Below are positions 1 to 6,602 of a DNA stretch of 12,070 nucleotides, piece by piece (the first letter of the stretch is position 1; the number at the start of each line of letters is the position of its first letter). A model generated the notes under the pieces. It was given only the letters and a program-made list of their open reading frames with translations, did not search any database and was not told the DNA's origin. The position numbers were made by a program, and so were the translations under genes. Source of the DNA: Dialister sp. UBA734 (GTDB lineage Bacteria; Bacillota; Negativicutes; Veillonellales; Dialisteraceae); contig DBLC01000128.1 of the NCBI GenBank assembly GCA_002297935.1, positions 1 to 12,070 on the forward strand, read 5' to 3'.

Positions 1-2
1 AA

Positions 3-1085
3 CTGGCTCAGATCATCGCTCGTCTCATGGCAAAAGAAGACCAGCTGAACGCAGAACAGCAGGCAACTCTTGACAAACTGGCTGGCGAATACGCTGATGA
101 ACTGGCAAACCTTGGCGTTCGCGTTTCCAACCTGGAAAAGAAAGTCGGCAACCTCTACTGGTCCGGTGATGCTCGTATGCGTTACATTTCTAGCTCCAAG
201 GAAAACACCAAAGATACTTGGGATGGTCGTATGAGAATCAACGTTAAAGGCCAGGTTAATGAAGCTACCTACGTACAGGGCCAGATGGTTACCCAGATGA
301 ACTTTAAGGGGCTGACTGATGAACAGAAAGATAAAGATAAATCCAATAAGCTTGACGGCAATACATTTATGGCTCAGTTGTATGTAAACCATAACTTTGG
401 TGAAGATGTATCTGTACGTCTTGGCCGTCAGCCTCTTACTATCGGTAACCAGGGTGGCTGGATGTACGCTGCTCTCGAAGGCTATGATGGTGCACAGGTT
501 GCTTTCAACAATGGCAAACTGGCTCTGACCACTGGCTTTGGTCAGCTGAATGCTAGCGATGTACTGAAAATTAATGATAAAGATGTATACTTTGCACAGG
601 GTGCCTATGATTTCGGCGTAGCTAAGTTGAATGCTGACTACATCGCAACTAAAGAATCTAAAGACAACGTTGAAATCTATGGTGTCGGTCTGAATGTACC
701 GGTTCAGAAATTTAACGTATTCGGTGATTATTATCAGAATACTGTAGCTAAAGATTATGATACCGCTTGGAATGCAGGTCTTGGCTATGGCAAAGCTGAC
801 TGGAAGAAACCAGGTACCTGGGATCTGTCCGTTTCCTATAACGATGTAGACAGCAATGTTTACATCGGTGGTGGTGTATGGCATACCGATATGCTCAAGA
901 ACCTGAGAGCTGCAGGTGCTACAACTGGTGCAACCAACCTGACTTTCTGGAATGCTCTGGCTAACGTAACCCTCCAGAAGAACGTACAGCTCCATGCAGA
1001 ATATGCTTTCGCAGCTGACGCTGAAGGCACCAATGGCGTAGATCCAGATGACGCTTGGACCGTTTCCCTGAATTACAAGTTCTAA
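3..1085 (+). CDS. OmpM-like SLH-anchored outer-membrane porin, C-terminal part (5' end outside window)
   Basis: The reading frame is open from base 3, so this is the 3' part of a longer gene; the ATG at 27 is internal. The first residues (LAQIIARLMAKEDQ) look like the end of an SLH domain. They are followed by a heptad-patterned coiled coil ending near SNLEKKVGN, then about 300 residues of alternating Gly/aromatic beta-strands starting at LYWSGDARMRY. The protein ends SLNYKF, with the C-terminal Phe expected of a BAM-inserted barrel. In Negativicutes, OmpM proteins of this design tether the outer membrane to peptidoglycan through the SLH domain and form general diffusion channels. Codon use is strongly biased (GCT, GTA, CGT, AAC, CTG), unlike the rest of the window, consistent with very high expression. 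A strong terminator follows. Family assignment is firm; the exact paralogue is not determined. Confidence 0.9.
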   Translation: MAQIIARLMAKEDQLNAEQQATLDKLAGEYADELANLGVRVSNLEKKVGNLYWSGDARMRYISSSKENTKDTWDGRMRINVKGQVNEATYVQGQMVTQMNFKGLTDEQKDKDKSNKLDGNTFMAQLYVNHNFGEDVSVRLGRQPLTIGNQGGWMYAALEGYDGAQVAFNNGKLALTTGFGQLNASDVLKINDKDVYFAQGAYDFGVAKLNADYIATKESKDNVEIYGVGLNVPVQKFNVFGDYYQNTVAKDYDTAWNAGLGYGKADWKKPGTWDLSVSYNDVDSNVYIGGGVWHTDMLKNLRAAGATTGATNLTFWNALANVTLQKNVQLHAEYAFAADAEGTNGVDPDDAWTVSLNYKF

Positions 1086-1121
1086 TATCTGACGATATAG
1101 AATGGAGTTTCATAAACAATA

Positions 1122-1156
1122 AAAGAGGAGATCTCGAAAGAGGTCTCCTCTTTTTT
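1122..1156 (+). terminator. Intrinsic terminator of the porin gene
   Basis: A 14-bp stem (left arm 1122-1135, right arm 1140-1153, one G-U pair) closes a GAAA tetraloop. The right arm runs into six T residues. It lies 36 bases after the porin stop codon and is the strongest terminator in the window, as expected for an abundant transcript. Confidence 0.92.
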
Positions 1157-1180
1157 GCGTCTCTAGCGGTACTTCTCTCT

Positions 1181-2028
1181 AACGTCATCCCGAGCCGGAT
1201 GAGGCCGAAGGCCGAATCCGTGTCGAGGGATCTTTGCGCTATTTTTTTGGCACCATGAGAGGAAAAGAGGTGTGAAATGAGCCTCAGCGTCTGGGGCGTA
1301 CACATATGAGGCTAACTGATAGAAGAAACAGCAGCTGGATGTCATACTAAACGAAAAGTCTCATTTTAAATGGCAAGTGCTAACATAGCGATGCAAGGAA
1401 TAACACAAAGATCCTTCGACATCGCCCTGCGGGCGGCTCAGGATTACGTGGAAGAGTAAACAACGCTAGAGAGGCAGAAAAGAACGCCAGCAAACGAGGC
1501 TAACAGACAAGCGGTATCAAATACATAGGCCTCAAGAGGTATTCCCTCCAGCGTCATTCCGACCGAAGTGGAGGAATCTTTATCGTTTTTATAAAAGGAA
1601 CAATGAGAGAAAAGCGGTATGAAATGAGTCTCAGCGTCTGGGGCGTACACATACGAGGCTAACTGAAAGAAGTAACGTCAGCTGGATGTCATACTAAACG
1701 AAAAGTCTCATTTTATAGCATTAGGAAAACAAAGAGCTGTAAGGAATAACACAAAGATCCTTCGACATCGCCCTACGGGCGGCTCAGGATGACGGGAAAG
1801 AGAAGAACAATGCTAGAGAGGAAGAGAAGAACGCTAGAGAATACCTATGAGGCTAACAGACAAGCGGTATTATATACAAAGCCACAAGCGGAATCACCTC
1901 TAGCGTCATTCCGACCGAAGTGGAGGAATCTTTAACGTTTTTATAAAAAGCACAATGAGAGAAAAGCGGTATGAAATGAGCCCCAGCGTCTGGGGTGTAC
2001 ACATACGAGGCTAACAGACAAGCGAAAC
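1181..2028. repeat. About 2.4 tandem copies of a ~350-bp non-coding unit
   Basis: Blocks recur in the same order. A GTCATYCCGA block starts at 1184, 1553 and 1905. The block AGCGTCTGGGG starts at 1286, 1633 and 1985. GTCATACTAAACG starts at about 1341 and 1688. GATCCTTCGACATCGCCCT starts at about 1410 and 1757. The period is therefore about 347-369 bp. The third copy stops near 2028. No frame stays open with coding character, so I read it as non-coding intergenic repeat. Motifs of the type GTCATTCCGACCGAAG...GGAATCTTT are familiar to me as dispersed intergenic sequence in many bacterial genomes, often mis-annotated as short hypothetical proteins. It begins right after the porin terminator and fills most of the 1.8-kb gap before the next gene. 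Confidence 0.85.
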
Positions 2029-2063
2029 CTTCCCAATGAGGGAAGACGTTTTTCTTTCACACC

Positions 2064-2166
2064 AAAACCCAAAACCCAAAACCAATTCCCTCTTTTTCCT
2101 AGTCGGATTGCCACAAAAGTACTCGGCATATAAACCAACAACCACCAACTAACAACCAACAACAAA
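2064..2166. repeat. Heptanucleotide arrays (AAAACCC and CAACCAA types)
   Basis: Three AAAACCC-type heptamers lie at 2064-2084, and five CAACCAA-type heptamers at 2132-2166. The segment between them (GCCACAAAAGTACTCGG at about 2110) resembles the right-hand half of the composite elements near 5530 and 6515. It looks like a solo right half of that element abutting the truncated third copy of the ~350-bp tandem unit. Confidence 0.75.
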
Positions 2167-2504
2167 AGCCTCACCACAAAAAGGCACAGCATCCGCCGTT
2201 TTTTAGAGACTTCTATGAAGCGAGACCAGGGAATCAGGCACCAGCACATTTCACGGTTCATGTCGGGGATTCCGGCTAAACTTCGTGCTACGGTTTGTCG
2301 TCCAATGGTATGTCGCGTATAGCAAGCTCGTTGTTATGGCTTCTGCTGCACCTTATTGTGTTTTGTTTTCTCTCTATCAGGCCTGGCTAGAGAGGGGGGA
2401 GAAAAAAGAAACTCGAATATCCGCCACCGCTTCGCTCTTTTTCTTTATTCCCTTCTCCATGGATTAGTATATAAAGGAAATACAAGAAAGGTGTTCGAAT
2501 CGTT
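2167..2504. other. Gene-free spacer, nothing recognised
   Basis: Short open frames exist here on both strands, but none has a ribosome-binding site, a recognisable domain or homologous-looking content. A TTCGAATC at about 2494 resembles a tRNA T-loop, but its flanks do not pair. I see no gene or RNA that I can support. Confidence 0.5.
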
Positions 2505-2567
2505 GGCTCCCAGGAGAGCCTCTTTTTTCTCTTTCCGATAATATAATCGGGGGAAAGAGGAGTTTTT
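2505..2567 (+). terminator. Two adjacent terminator-like hairpins
   Basis: The first hairpin has stem GGCTC (2505-2509) with GAGCC (2516-2520), followed by T-rich sequence at 2521-2530. The second pairs 2529-2539 with 2546-2559 (CGAT/ATCG core plus CTCTTTC/GAAAGAG, with a small internal bulge) and is followed by five T residues at 2563-2567. They may end a transcript from the repeat region or insulate the downstream gene from porin read-through. What transcript they serve is unknown. Confidence 0.6.
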
Positions 2568-2590
2568 ACACGGTTTTTGAAAAATATTTT

Positions 2591-2796
2591 GTTGTTGGTT
2601 TAGGGTTTGTGGTTTGCCTGCCGTGCTCTGCTATTTCTATAAGCCGCGGACAAAAATTCATGGGTTTAAGGTTTGACGCGTCCCCTAACCCAAAAACCTT
2701 AAATCCATGACTCTATCAAATCTTGCTTCTTGCGAGTATCGAACTCGGAGTGCAAACCATAAACTGACAACTGACAACCAACAACCAATTAACAAC
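2591..2796. repeat. Composite heptamer element, copy upstream of the AlbA_2 gene
   Basis: A nested structure. The left outer array is GTTGTTG/GTTTRGG heptamers (2591-2618). An inner inverted pair CATGGGTTTAAGGTTT (2659-2674) faces AAACCTTAAATCCATG (2694-2709), with 15 of 16 Watson-Crick pairs and one G-U. The right outer array is AACTGAC/AACCAAC heptamers (2755-2796), roughly the complement of the left array. Internal landmarks ACAAAAATTCAT, TTTGACGCG and TCTTGCTTCTTG are shared in the same order with the copy at 4426-4628. Confidence 0.8.
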
Positions 2797-2936
2797 ACTA
2801 AATCTCACTAAAAATATTTCAAAAAATACTAAAATTTCAAAATAGATATCTAAAAATACAAAAAATACTTGAAAAACTTCAAAATTGCACTAAAATAAAT
2901 AGTGAAAAATCAAAATATACTAAAAGAGGTGAAAAA
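2797..2936 (+). promoter_or_regulatory. A-tract-rich leader with candidate promoter for the AlbA_2 gene
   Basis: This 140-bp stretch is extremely AT-rich. Motifs of the form ACTAAAA start near 2807, 2828, 2848 (variant), 2867 (variant), 2889 and 2919; the middle ones are spaced about 20-21 bp, close to two helical turns. Such phased A-tracts usually mean intrinsic curvature and can act as UP elements or as repeated binding sites. A candidate sigma-70 promoter is TTGAAA (2869-2874), 16 bp, TAAAAT (2891-2896). The ribosome-binding site is GAGGTG (2926-2931), 5 bases before the ATG. Confidence 0.5.
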
Positions 2937-4388
2937 ATGTTACCAGAAAATTTGCAGGAATTGATCAAACAAATCATACAAAGGCAATCGGAAGCACAGA
3001 CCATTGAGGTCAAAAGTGCGCATCAAGGTTGTCCCAAGCGGTTGTATGACACTTTATCCAGTTTTTCTAATCAGGATGAAGGGGGAATCTTGGTATTTGG
3101 TTTAGACGAAACACAAAATTTTGCGCCCGTTGGTGTCTATGATTTGCAAGATTTGCAGAAGAAGGTGACCGAGCAGTGTCAGCAAATGGAACCGGTGGTA
3201 CGTGCTGTATTTACCATTGCAGAAATGGATGGAAAGCAGTTTTTATCTGCCGAAATTCCTGGAATTGATTATTCTGAAAGGCCCTGTTTTTATAAAGGGG
3301 CTGGAAAGCTCAAGGGTTCTTTTATCAGAACCGGTGATGCGGATCTTCCTATGACGGATTATGAGTTGTATAATTACGAAACATTTCGTAAGCATATTCG
3401 AAATGACGAGAGAATCGTAGAACGAGCGTCTATCGATGCGTTGGATTCCGATTTGCTCCAGCGGTATGTGGACCAAAAGAAAATGGATCATCCGAAGTTT
3501 GCCCAGCTGCCGCAAGAGATGATTTTGAGTATGTTGAATATAGTACAACAGGGTCATCCGACGATAGCAGCGTTGATGAATTTTGGCTTGTATCCGCAAA
3601 GTTTTTTCCCACAATTTGCGATTACAGCCATTGCGGTTATGGGAAATGAAATCGGCGACACCGATCCTTCGGGGGCACGATTTATGGATAATGAACGAAT
3701 GGAAGGAAATTTAGATGCCATGCTGGAAGGGGCTATTTCTTTTTGCCGAAGAAATATGAAGGTCCATACGGTCATTGATCCGCTCACGGGAAAAAGGAAG
3801 GATCGAATGGAGTATCCCATCACGGCGGTCAGAGAAGCGATTTTGAATGCATTGATTCATCGAGATTATAGTCACTATACAGAAGGTACACCGATACAAA
3901 TTGATTTCTTTTCTAATCGATTGGAAATTCATAGTCCAGGCGGATTGTATGGCAGAATGACCGTAGAGGATTTGGGAAAAGTTCGATTGGATTTGAGAAA
4001 TCCTACGTTGGCCGTCATGGCGGAGGTAATGACCCAATCGGAAAATCGGTATTCTGGTATTCCTACGATGCGTAAGGCTATGAAAGAAGCCAATCTGCCG
4101 GCTCCTTTGTTCGAAAATCGAAAGGGAGAATTTATTGTCACTTTCTTTAATGGTCAGGTACCAGATGAAAAAGTAGAAAGTATAGATTCTTACCCCAATT
4201 GGCAAATGGGGCTTTTGCAATTTTGCAAAGAGCCAAGAACAAAGAAGGAAATTGCTGACTTTTTAGGGATGAAAACGTTGTATTATGTGATGAGTCGCTA
4301 TGTAAAACCTCTTGTCAAAGATGGAAAATTGAAGGTCATAGCTGGCGAAGGTGGGAATCAAAAGGGAAAGAAATATTATTGTCCGTAA
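2937..4388 (+). CDS. AlbA_2 (Schlafen-type) domain / HATPase_c4 putative regulator, COG2865-like
   Basis: A 483-residue protein. Residues ~18-145 fit the AlbA_2/divergent AAA_4 domain: an early Glu in TIEVKSA (22-28), the signature SNQDEGGILVFGLDE (44-58), and GSFIRTGDADLPM (127-139). Residues ~295-405 fit a GHKL-like ATPase (HATPase_c_4): N-box REAILNALIHRDYS (299-312), SPGGL (333-337), RNPTLA (354-359) and GIPTM (374-378). The last ~60 residues resemble a winged helix (TKKEIADFLG near 435-444). Proteins of this layout are annotated as predicted transcriptional regulators or RecG-like helicases; they have no helicase motifs, their biochemical role is largely unknown, and some sit in defence or accessory islands. 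It is a single gene, AT-richer than its neighbours, with its own promoter region and terminator, and flanked by direct copies of one composite repeat, all hinting at acquisition. Domain call strong, function unknown. Confidence 0.88.
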   Translation: MLPENLQELIKQIIQRQSEAQTIEVKSAHQGCPKRLYDTLSSFSNQDEGGILVFGLDETQNFAPVGVYDLQDLQKKVTEQCQQMEPVVRAVFTIAEMDGKQFLSAEIPGIDYSERPCFYKGAGKLKGSFIRTGDADLPMTDYELYNYETFRKHIRNDERIVERASIDALDSDLLQRYVDQKKMDHPKFAQLPQEMILSMLNIVQQGHPTIAALMNFGLYPQSFFPQFAITAIAVMGNEIGDTDPSGARFMDNERMEGNLDAMLEGAISFCRRNMKVHTVIDPLTGKRKDRMEYPITAVREAILNALIHRDYSHYTEGTPIQIDFFSNRLEIHSPGGLYGRMTVEDLGKVRLDLRNPTLAVMAEVMTQSENRYSGIPTMRKAMKEANLPAPLFENRKGEFIVTFFNGQVPDEKVESIDSYPNWQMGLLQFCKEPRTKKEIADFLGMKTLYYVMSRYVKPLVKDGKLKVIAGEGGNQKGKKYYCP

Positions 4389-4394
4389 TGACGT

Positions 4395-4424
4395 AAGAGG
4401 CATGGGAAACTGTGCCTCTTTTTT
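4395..4424 (+). terminator. Intrinsic terminator of the AlbA_2 gene
   Basis: Stem AAGAGGCA (4395-4402) pairs perfectly with TGCCTCTT (4413-4420) over a 10-base loop and runs into a T tract (4419-4424). It starts 6 bases after the stop codon. Confidence 0.88.
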
Positions 4425-4425
4425 A

Positions 4426-4628
4426 TGGTGTTGTTAGTTGCTGGTTGACTGTTGTTGGTTTATCTGCCGTGTTCTGCCGTCTCTATCTGCCGGGGACAAA
4501 AATTCATTGGTTTACGATTTGACGCGCTACCTAAACCTTAAACCCTTAAACCCTTTCCTATATCAAGTCTTGCTTCTTGAGACTATGGAACGCGGAGCGT
4601 AAACCAACAACCAACAACAAACAACAAA
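4426..4628. repeat. Composite heptamer element, copy between the AlbA_2 gene and bioY
   Basis: Same orientation and order of parts as 2591-2796. Left outer array 4426-4460 (five heptamers of the GTTGGTT type), ACAAAAATTCATTGG, TTTGACGCG, an inner array CTAAACC TTAAACC at 4531-4544, TCTTGCTTCTTGAGACTATG, then right outer array 4601-4628 (AAACCAA, CAACCAA, CAACAAA twice). The inner hairpin has decayed compared with the upstream copy. The right array lies just upstream of the bioY promoter. Confidence 0.8.
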
Positions 4629-4643
4629 TCTTAATTGTAAACA

Positions 4644-4672
4644 TTGAACAAATACTCAAGTTGTTATATTAT
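4644..4672 (+). promoter_or_regulatory. Candidate sigma-70 promoter of bioY
   Basis: TTGAAC (4644-4649), 17-bp spacer, TATTAT (4667-4672). Transcription would start near 4679, about 48 bases before the preferred bioY start, immediately before the candidate BirA site. Confidence 0.55.
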
Positions 4673-4680
4673 ATATTCAT

Positions 4681-4712
4681 ATGTAAACTGTTTCATTATA
4701 TCAATATAACAA
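4681..4712 (+). promoter_or_regulatory. Possible BirA (biotin repressor) operator
   Basis: The left half ATGTAAACT (4681-4689) matches 7 of 9 bases of the BirA half-site TTGTAAACC. The right half ATATAACAA (4704-4712) keeps the ACAA end and resembles the Bacillus-type GTTAACAA half. The 14-bp spacing is within the 14-16 bp typical of BirA sites. The position, just after the predicted start of transcription and upstream of a biotin transporter, is what a biotin-responsive operator needs. The right half is weak, and an alternative inverted repeat, TTGTTATATT (4661-4670) with AATATAACAA (4703-4712), overlaps it, so the assignment is tentative. Confidence 0.35.
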
Positions 4713-4726
4713 TTGAGGCGATGACA

Positions 4727-5296
4727 ATGACAAAAGAAAATGTAATGACTGGAAGTGCCCGTAGGACGAAGGATATGGTTCTATTCGGGCTTTTTACTGC
4801 GCTGATTGCGATCGGGGCGTTTATTCGTATCCCTGTGCCGGTGTGTCCGTTTACGCTGCAGTTATTGTTTACCACGTTGGCGGGATTGATTCTGGGCAGT
4901 CGGAATGGGGCACTTTCGGTGGCGCTCTATGTGCTTCTCGGCTTGGCGGGGGTGCCGGTCTTTACGGAAGGCGGCGGTCCGTCGTATATTTTCCAGCCTA
5001 CATTTGGCTATCTCATTGGTTTCATTGCCGGAGCCTGGGTGACAGGACGGATTGTGGAATTGAGTGATTCTATTTCTTTTGCGAAAACTCTCTTTGCCAA
5101 TCTGATGGGGCTCTTGGTGGTCTATCTCTTTGGCATGGTGTATGTGTATTTCATCAACAATTACTACCTGGGCACACCGATTGGCATCTGGCCAGTGGTA
5201 CTCTATTGCTTTCTCTTGGCCGTGCCGGGAGATATTTGCCTATGCATTCTGGCCGCATTCATGGCGGGAAGACTGAAAAAAGCAATGAGAAGTTAG
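4727..5296 (+). CDS. bioY: BioY, biotin-binding S component of a biotin transporter
   Basis: 189 residues from ATG 4727, the usual BioY length. I chose this start because GAGG (4715-4718) lies 8 bases upstream; the ATG at 4721 is only 2 bases away, and the longer open frame from 4577 would read through the repeat array and the promoter. The protein is almost all hydrophobic, with about six membrane segments. Family signatures seen: AFIRIPVPVCPFTLQ (31-45), LGLAGVPVFTEGGGPSYIFQPTFGY (residues 71-95, with the Gly-rich and FQPTFGY block) and the C-terminal PGDICLCILAAFMAGRL region (167-183). BioY binds biotin in the inner membrane and works with the shared EcfAA'T energising module, encoded elsewhere, or possibly alone. 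It stands before bioD and bioA but is separated from them by a terminator and 320 bp of repeats, so probably its own unit. The final codons and stop are inside a heptamer array. Confidence 0.95.
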   Translation: MTKENVMTGSARRTKDMVLFGLFTALIAIGAFIRIPVPVCPFTLQLLFTTLAGLILGSRNGALSVALYVLLGLAGVPVFTEGGGPSYIFQPTFGYLIGFIAGAWVTGRIVELSDSISFAKTLFANLMGLLVVYLFGMVYVYFINNYYLGTPIGIWPVVLYCFLLAVPGDICLCILAAFMAGRLKKAMRS

Positions 5297-5315
5297 AAGT
5301 GAGAAGTTAGAAATG
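5288..5315 (+). repeat. Heptamer array spanning the bioY stop codon
   Basis: Four units in exact 7-base phase: AGAAGTT, AGAAGTG, AGAAGTT, AGAAATG. The first unit covers the last two sense codons and the first base of the TAG stop (5294-5296). The array runs straight into GTGGTAG and the downstream hairpin. Confidence 0.85.
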
Positions 5316-5321
5316 GTGGTA

Positions 5322-5354
5322 GCGGCGCACAAAATTGGGAAGCGCCGTAGTTTT
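5322..5354 (+). terminator. Terminator-like hairpin after bioY, ACAA-loop type
   Basis: Stem CGGCGC (5323-5328) with GCGCCG (5342-5347), extendable by one G-U pair, loop starting ACAA, followed by TAGTTTTA. The T tract is interrupted, so it may be a weak terminator. It has the same architecture as the hairpins at 10095 and 10981. Confidence 0.65.
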
Positions 5355-5360
5355 ATGAAA

Positions 5361-5388
5361 GGGATTTGGGATTAGTAGCTAGGGATTA
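5361..5388. repeat. Heptamer array, GGGATTA type
   Basis: Four units in phase: GGGATTT, GGGATTA, GTAGCTA, GGGATTA. The same family occurs at 8003-8030 (GGGTTTA, GTGGCTA, GGCCCTA, GGGATTA) and, in the opposite orientation, at 8465-8485. Confidence 0.8.
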
Positions 5389-5436
5389 GGGGAAGGTTTA
5401 TTCGCCGAGTTCATCATTTGGAAATAGCGTGGCTTG

Positions 5437-5516
5437 AAAGTGGCATTGGTTTAGGGTTTAAGGTTTAAATGCCCGAATAAAACCTTAAACCTTAAACCTT
5501 AAACCAATGTCACTTT
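5437..5516. repeat. 30-bp inverted heptamer repeat (long hairpin) upstream of bioD
   Basis: Left arm 5437-5466 and right arm 5487-5516 pair over all 30 positions, with 28 Watson-Crick and 2 G-U pairs, around a 20-base loop. The arms are made of GTTTAAG heptamers on the left and AAACCTT heptamers on the right, flanked by unique matching ends (AAAGTGGCATT/AATGTCACTTT). The RNA would form a very stable hairpin and could terminate or attenuate, although no T tract follows. Confidence 0.85.
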
Positions 5517-5553
5517 GGAAAAGGCGAGTTGCCACAGAAGAACTTGTTGCGTA

Positions 5554-5595
5554 AAACAAACAACCAACAACAAACAACCAACAACTATCAACCAA
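5554..5595. repeat. CAACCAA heptamer array directly upstream of bioD
   Basis: Six units in 7-base phase: AAACAAA, CAACCAA, CAACAAA, CAACCAA, CAACTAT, CAACCAA. The array ends 5 bases before the ribosome-binding site AAAGGAG (5601-5607), so it would form a C/A-rich unstructured leader in the bioD mRNA. Confidence 0.85.
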
Positions 5596-5617
5596 AAGAG
5601 AAAGGAGTCATTCAATT

Positions 5618-6301
5618 ATGAGCAAAGGACTTTTTATTACTGGGACCGATACGGATATCGGGAAAACTTACGTGACCGCTTTGATTGTGAAGACCATGCG
5701 GCAGGCGGGGTATGATGCGGGGTATTACAAAGCGGCCATCAGCGGGGCACCCACTGTGGCGGCTTCCGATGCGGGTTTTGTGAATCAATTCGCCGATATC
5801 GGGGAAGACGAGGACATGATTCTGTCTTATCTGTATCAGCACGCGGTATCTCCTCATTTGGCAGCCCAGTTGGAAGGCCATCCGTTGGAGAAGGACGTGA
5901 TTCTCAAGGCTTGGAAACGGGTGACGGAGACATATCCCTATGTGACCATGGAAGGCAGCGGCGGTATTGTGTGCCCGATTCGTCATGATGAAAAAGCGGT
6001 GTATTACTTGGAAGATATTATTTCCTGGCTCCACTTGCCGGTTCTGGTGGTTGCCGATGCGGGGCTGGGTACCATCAATCATGTGGTGCTCACTTGCGAA
6101 TACATCAAGCATCGACATATTCCGATTCAAGGCATCATCCTGAACAATTGGAAAGGCGGCGTCATGGAAGAGGACAATGTGAAGATGATTGAAGAAATCA
6201 CCGGCGTCAAAGTGATTGCCAAAGTGCAGAAGGGGGACGAAATACTGCACTGCGATCCGAAGGTGTTGGAGGCATGTTATAAAGATGTTGGTGGTTGCTA
6301 G
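5618..6301 (+). CDS. bioD: BioD, ATP-dependent dethiobiotin synthetase
   Basis: 227 residues, normal for BioD. It closes the ureido ring of dethiobiotin from 7,8-diaminopelargonate, CO2 and ATP in the cytoplasm, one step before biotin synthase. Seen in the sequence: P-loop GTDTDIGKT (residues 9-17), the active-site Lys in YYKAAISG (K38; the enterobacterial motif is KPVxSG), SPHLAA (78-83), MEGSGG with Glu112, ADAGLGTINHVVLT (146-159) and the purine-contacting NNW (176-178). The KAAISG variant is what I recall from Firmicutes BioD proteins, so I do not read it as inactivating. The ATG is preceded by AAAGGAG with 10-base spacing. The last codons (DVGGC) lie inside a heptamer array, so the very C-terminus looks repeat-derived. 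No clear promoter was found; 301 bp of repeats separate it from bioA. Confidence 0.96.
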   Translation: MSKGLFITGTDTDIGKTYVTALIVKTMRQAGYDAGYYKAAISGAPTVAASDAGFVNQFADIGEDEDMILSYLYQHAVSPHLAAQLEGHPLEKDVILKAWKRVTETYPYVTMEGSGGIVCPIRHDEKAVYYLEDIISWLHLPVLVVADAGLGTINHVVLTCEYIKHRHIPIQGIILNNWKGGVMEEDNVKMIEEITGVKVIAKVQKGDEILHCDPKVLEACYKDVGGC

Positions 6302-6328
6302 TTGATGGTTGTTGGTTTATGGTTTGTT
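6287..6328 (+). repeat. Heptamer array spanning the bioD stop codon
   Basis: Six units aligned on a GTT core: GATGTTG, GTGGTTG, CTAGTTG, ATGGTTG, TTGGTTT, ATGGTTT. The TAG stop (6299-6301) is within the array, whose first units encode the last residues of BioD. It also forms the left outer arm of the composite element that ends at 6578. Confidence 0.82.
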
Positions 6329-6421
6329 TGCCGTGCTCTAGCGAGCCAACGTGCTGCTTACAAAAGCTCATTGGTTTGTTGTTTATGTGCCGGGCTCTGC
6401 TGAGGTGATTCGCCGGGAAGG

Positions 6422-6491
6422 CAGAGGAAATTGGTTTAAGGTTTGGTAAAATGCGAAACCTTAAACCTTAAACCTTAAACCAGCGCCTCTG
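6422..6491. repeat. Inverted heptamer hairpin between bioD and bioA
   Basis: GGTTTAAGGTTT (6433-6444) pairs perfectly with AAACCTTAAACC (6470-6481). An outer pair CAGAGG (6422-6427) and CCTCTG (6486-6491) extends the stem after an asymmetric internal loop. Additional AAACCTT units sit in the loop. It is the inner hairpin of a third composite element (about 6287-6578). Confidence 0.82.
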
Positions 6492-6529
6492 TGTGTATGT
6501 GCTATATGAATAAAAAGAACTCGGTACAT

Positions 6530-6578
6530 AAACCGCAAACCATAACAACCAACAACAATCAACCAATAACAAATCACA
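6530..6578. repeat. AAC-rich heptamer array upstream of bioA
   Basis: Seven units in phase: AAACCGC, AAACCAT, AACAACC, AACAACA, ATCAACC, AATAACA, AATCACA. It is followed by a purine-rich AAAGGAG ribosome-binding site (about 6589-6595) and the bioA ATG. Confidence 0.8.
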
Positions 6579-6602
6579 TGAGAGATAAAAGGAGAATAAA
6601 CC

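Noticed and set aside
961..2261. Several minus-strand open frames of 60-114 codons after the porin gene
   Set aside because: They read through the terminator and the tandem repeats, have no ribosome-binding sites and encode low-complexity Ser/Thr/Leu-rich text typical of repeat read-through.
2488..2520. A tRNA-like T-loop (GTTCGAATC)
   Set aside because: The bases on either side do not form the 5-bp T stem and no acceptor, D or anticodon arm can be drawn upstream.
2285..2541. Two overlapping plus-strand frames of about 60 codons
   Set aside because: No convincing ribosome-binding site, no recognisable domain, and the second runs through the terminator hairpin.
4577..4726. A longer BioY start at 4577
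   Set aside because: It would translate a heptamer array, the promoter and the operator region; the 189-residue form has the family's normal length and a well-spaced GAGG.
5437..5516. Riboswitch or T-box upstream of bioD
   Set aside because: The structure is a simple repeat-derived hairpin; none of the conserved T-box or known riboswitch motifs is visible.
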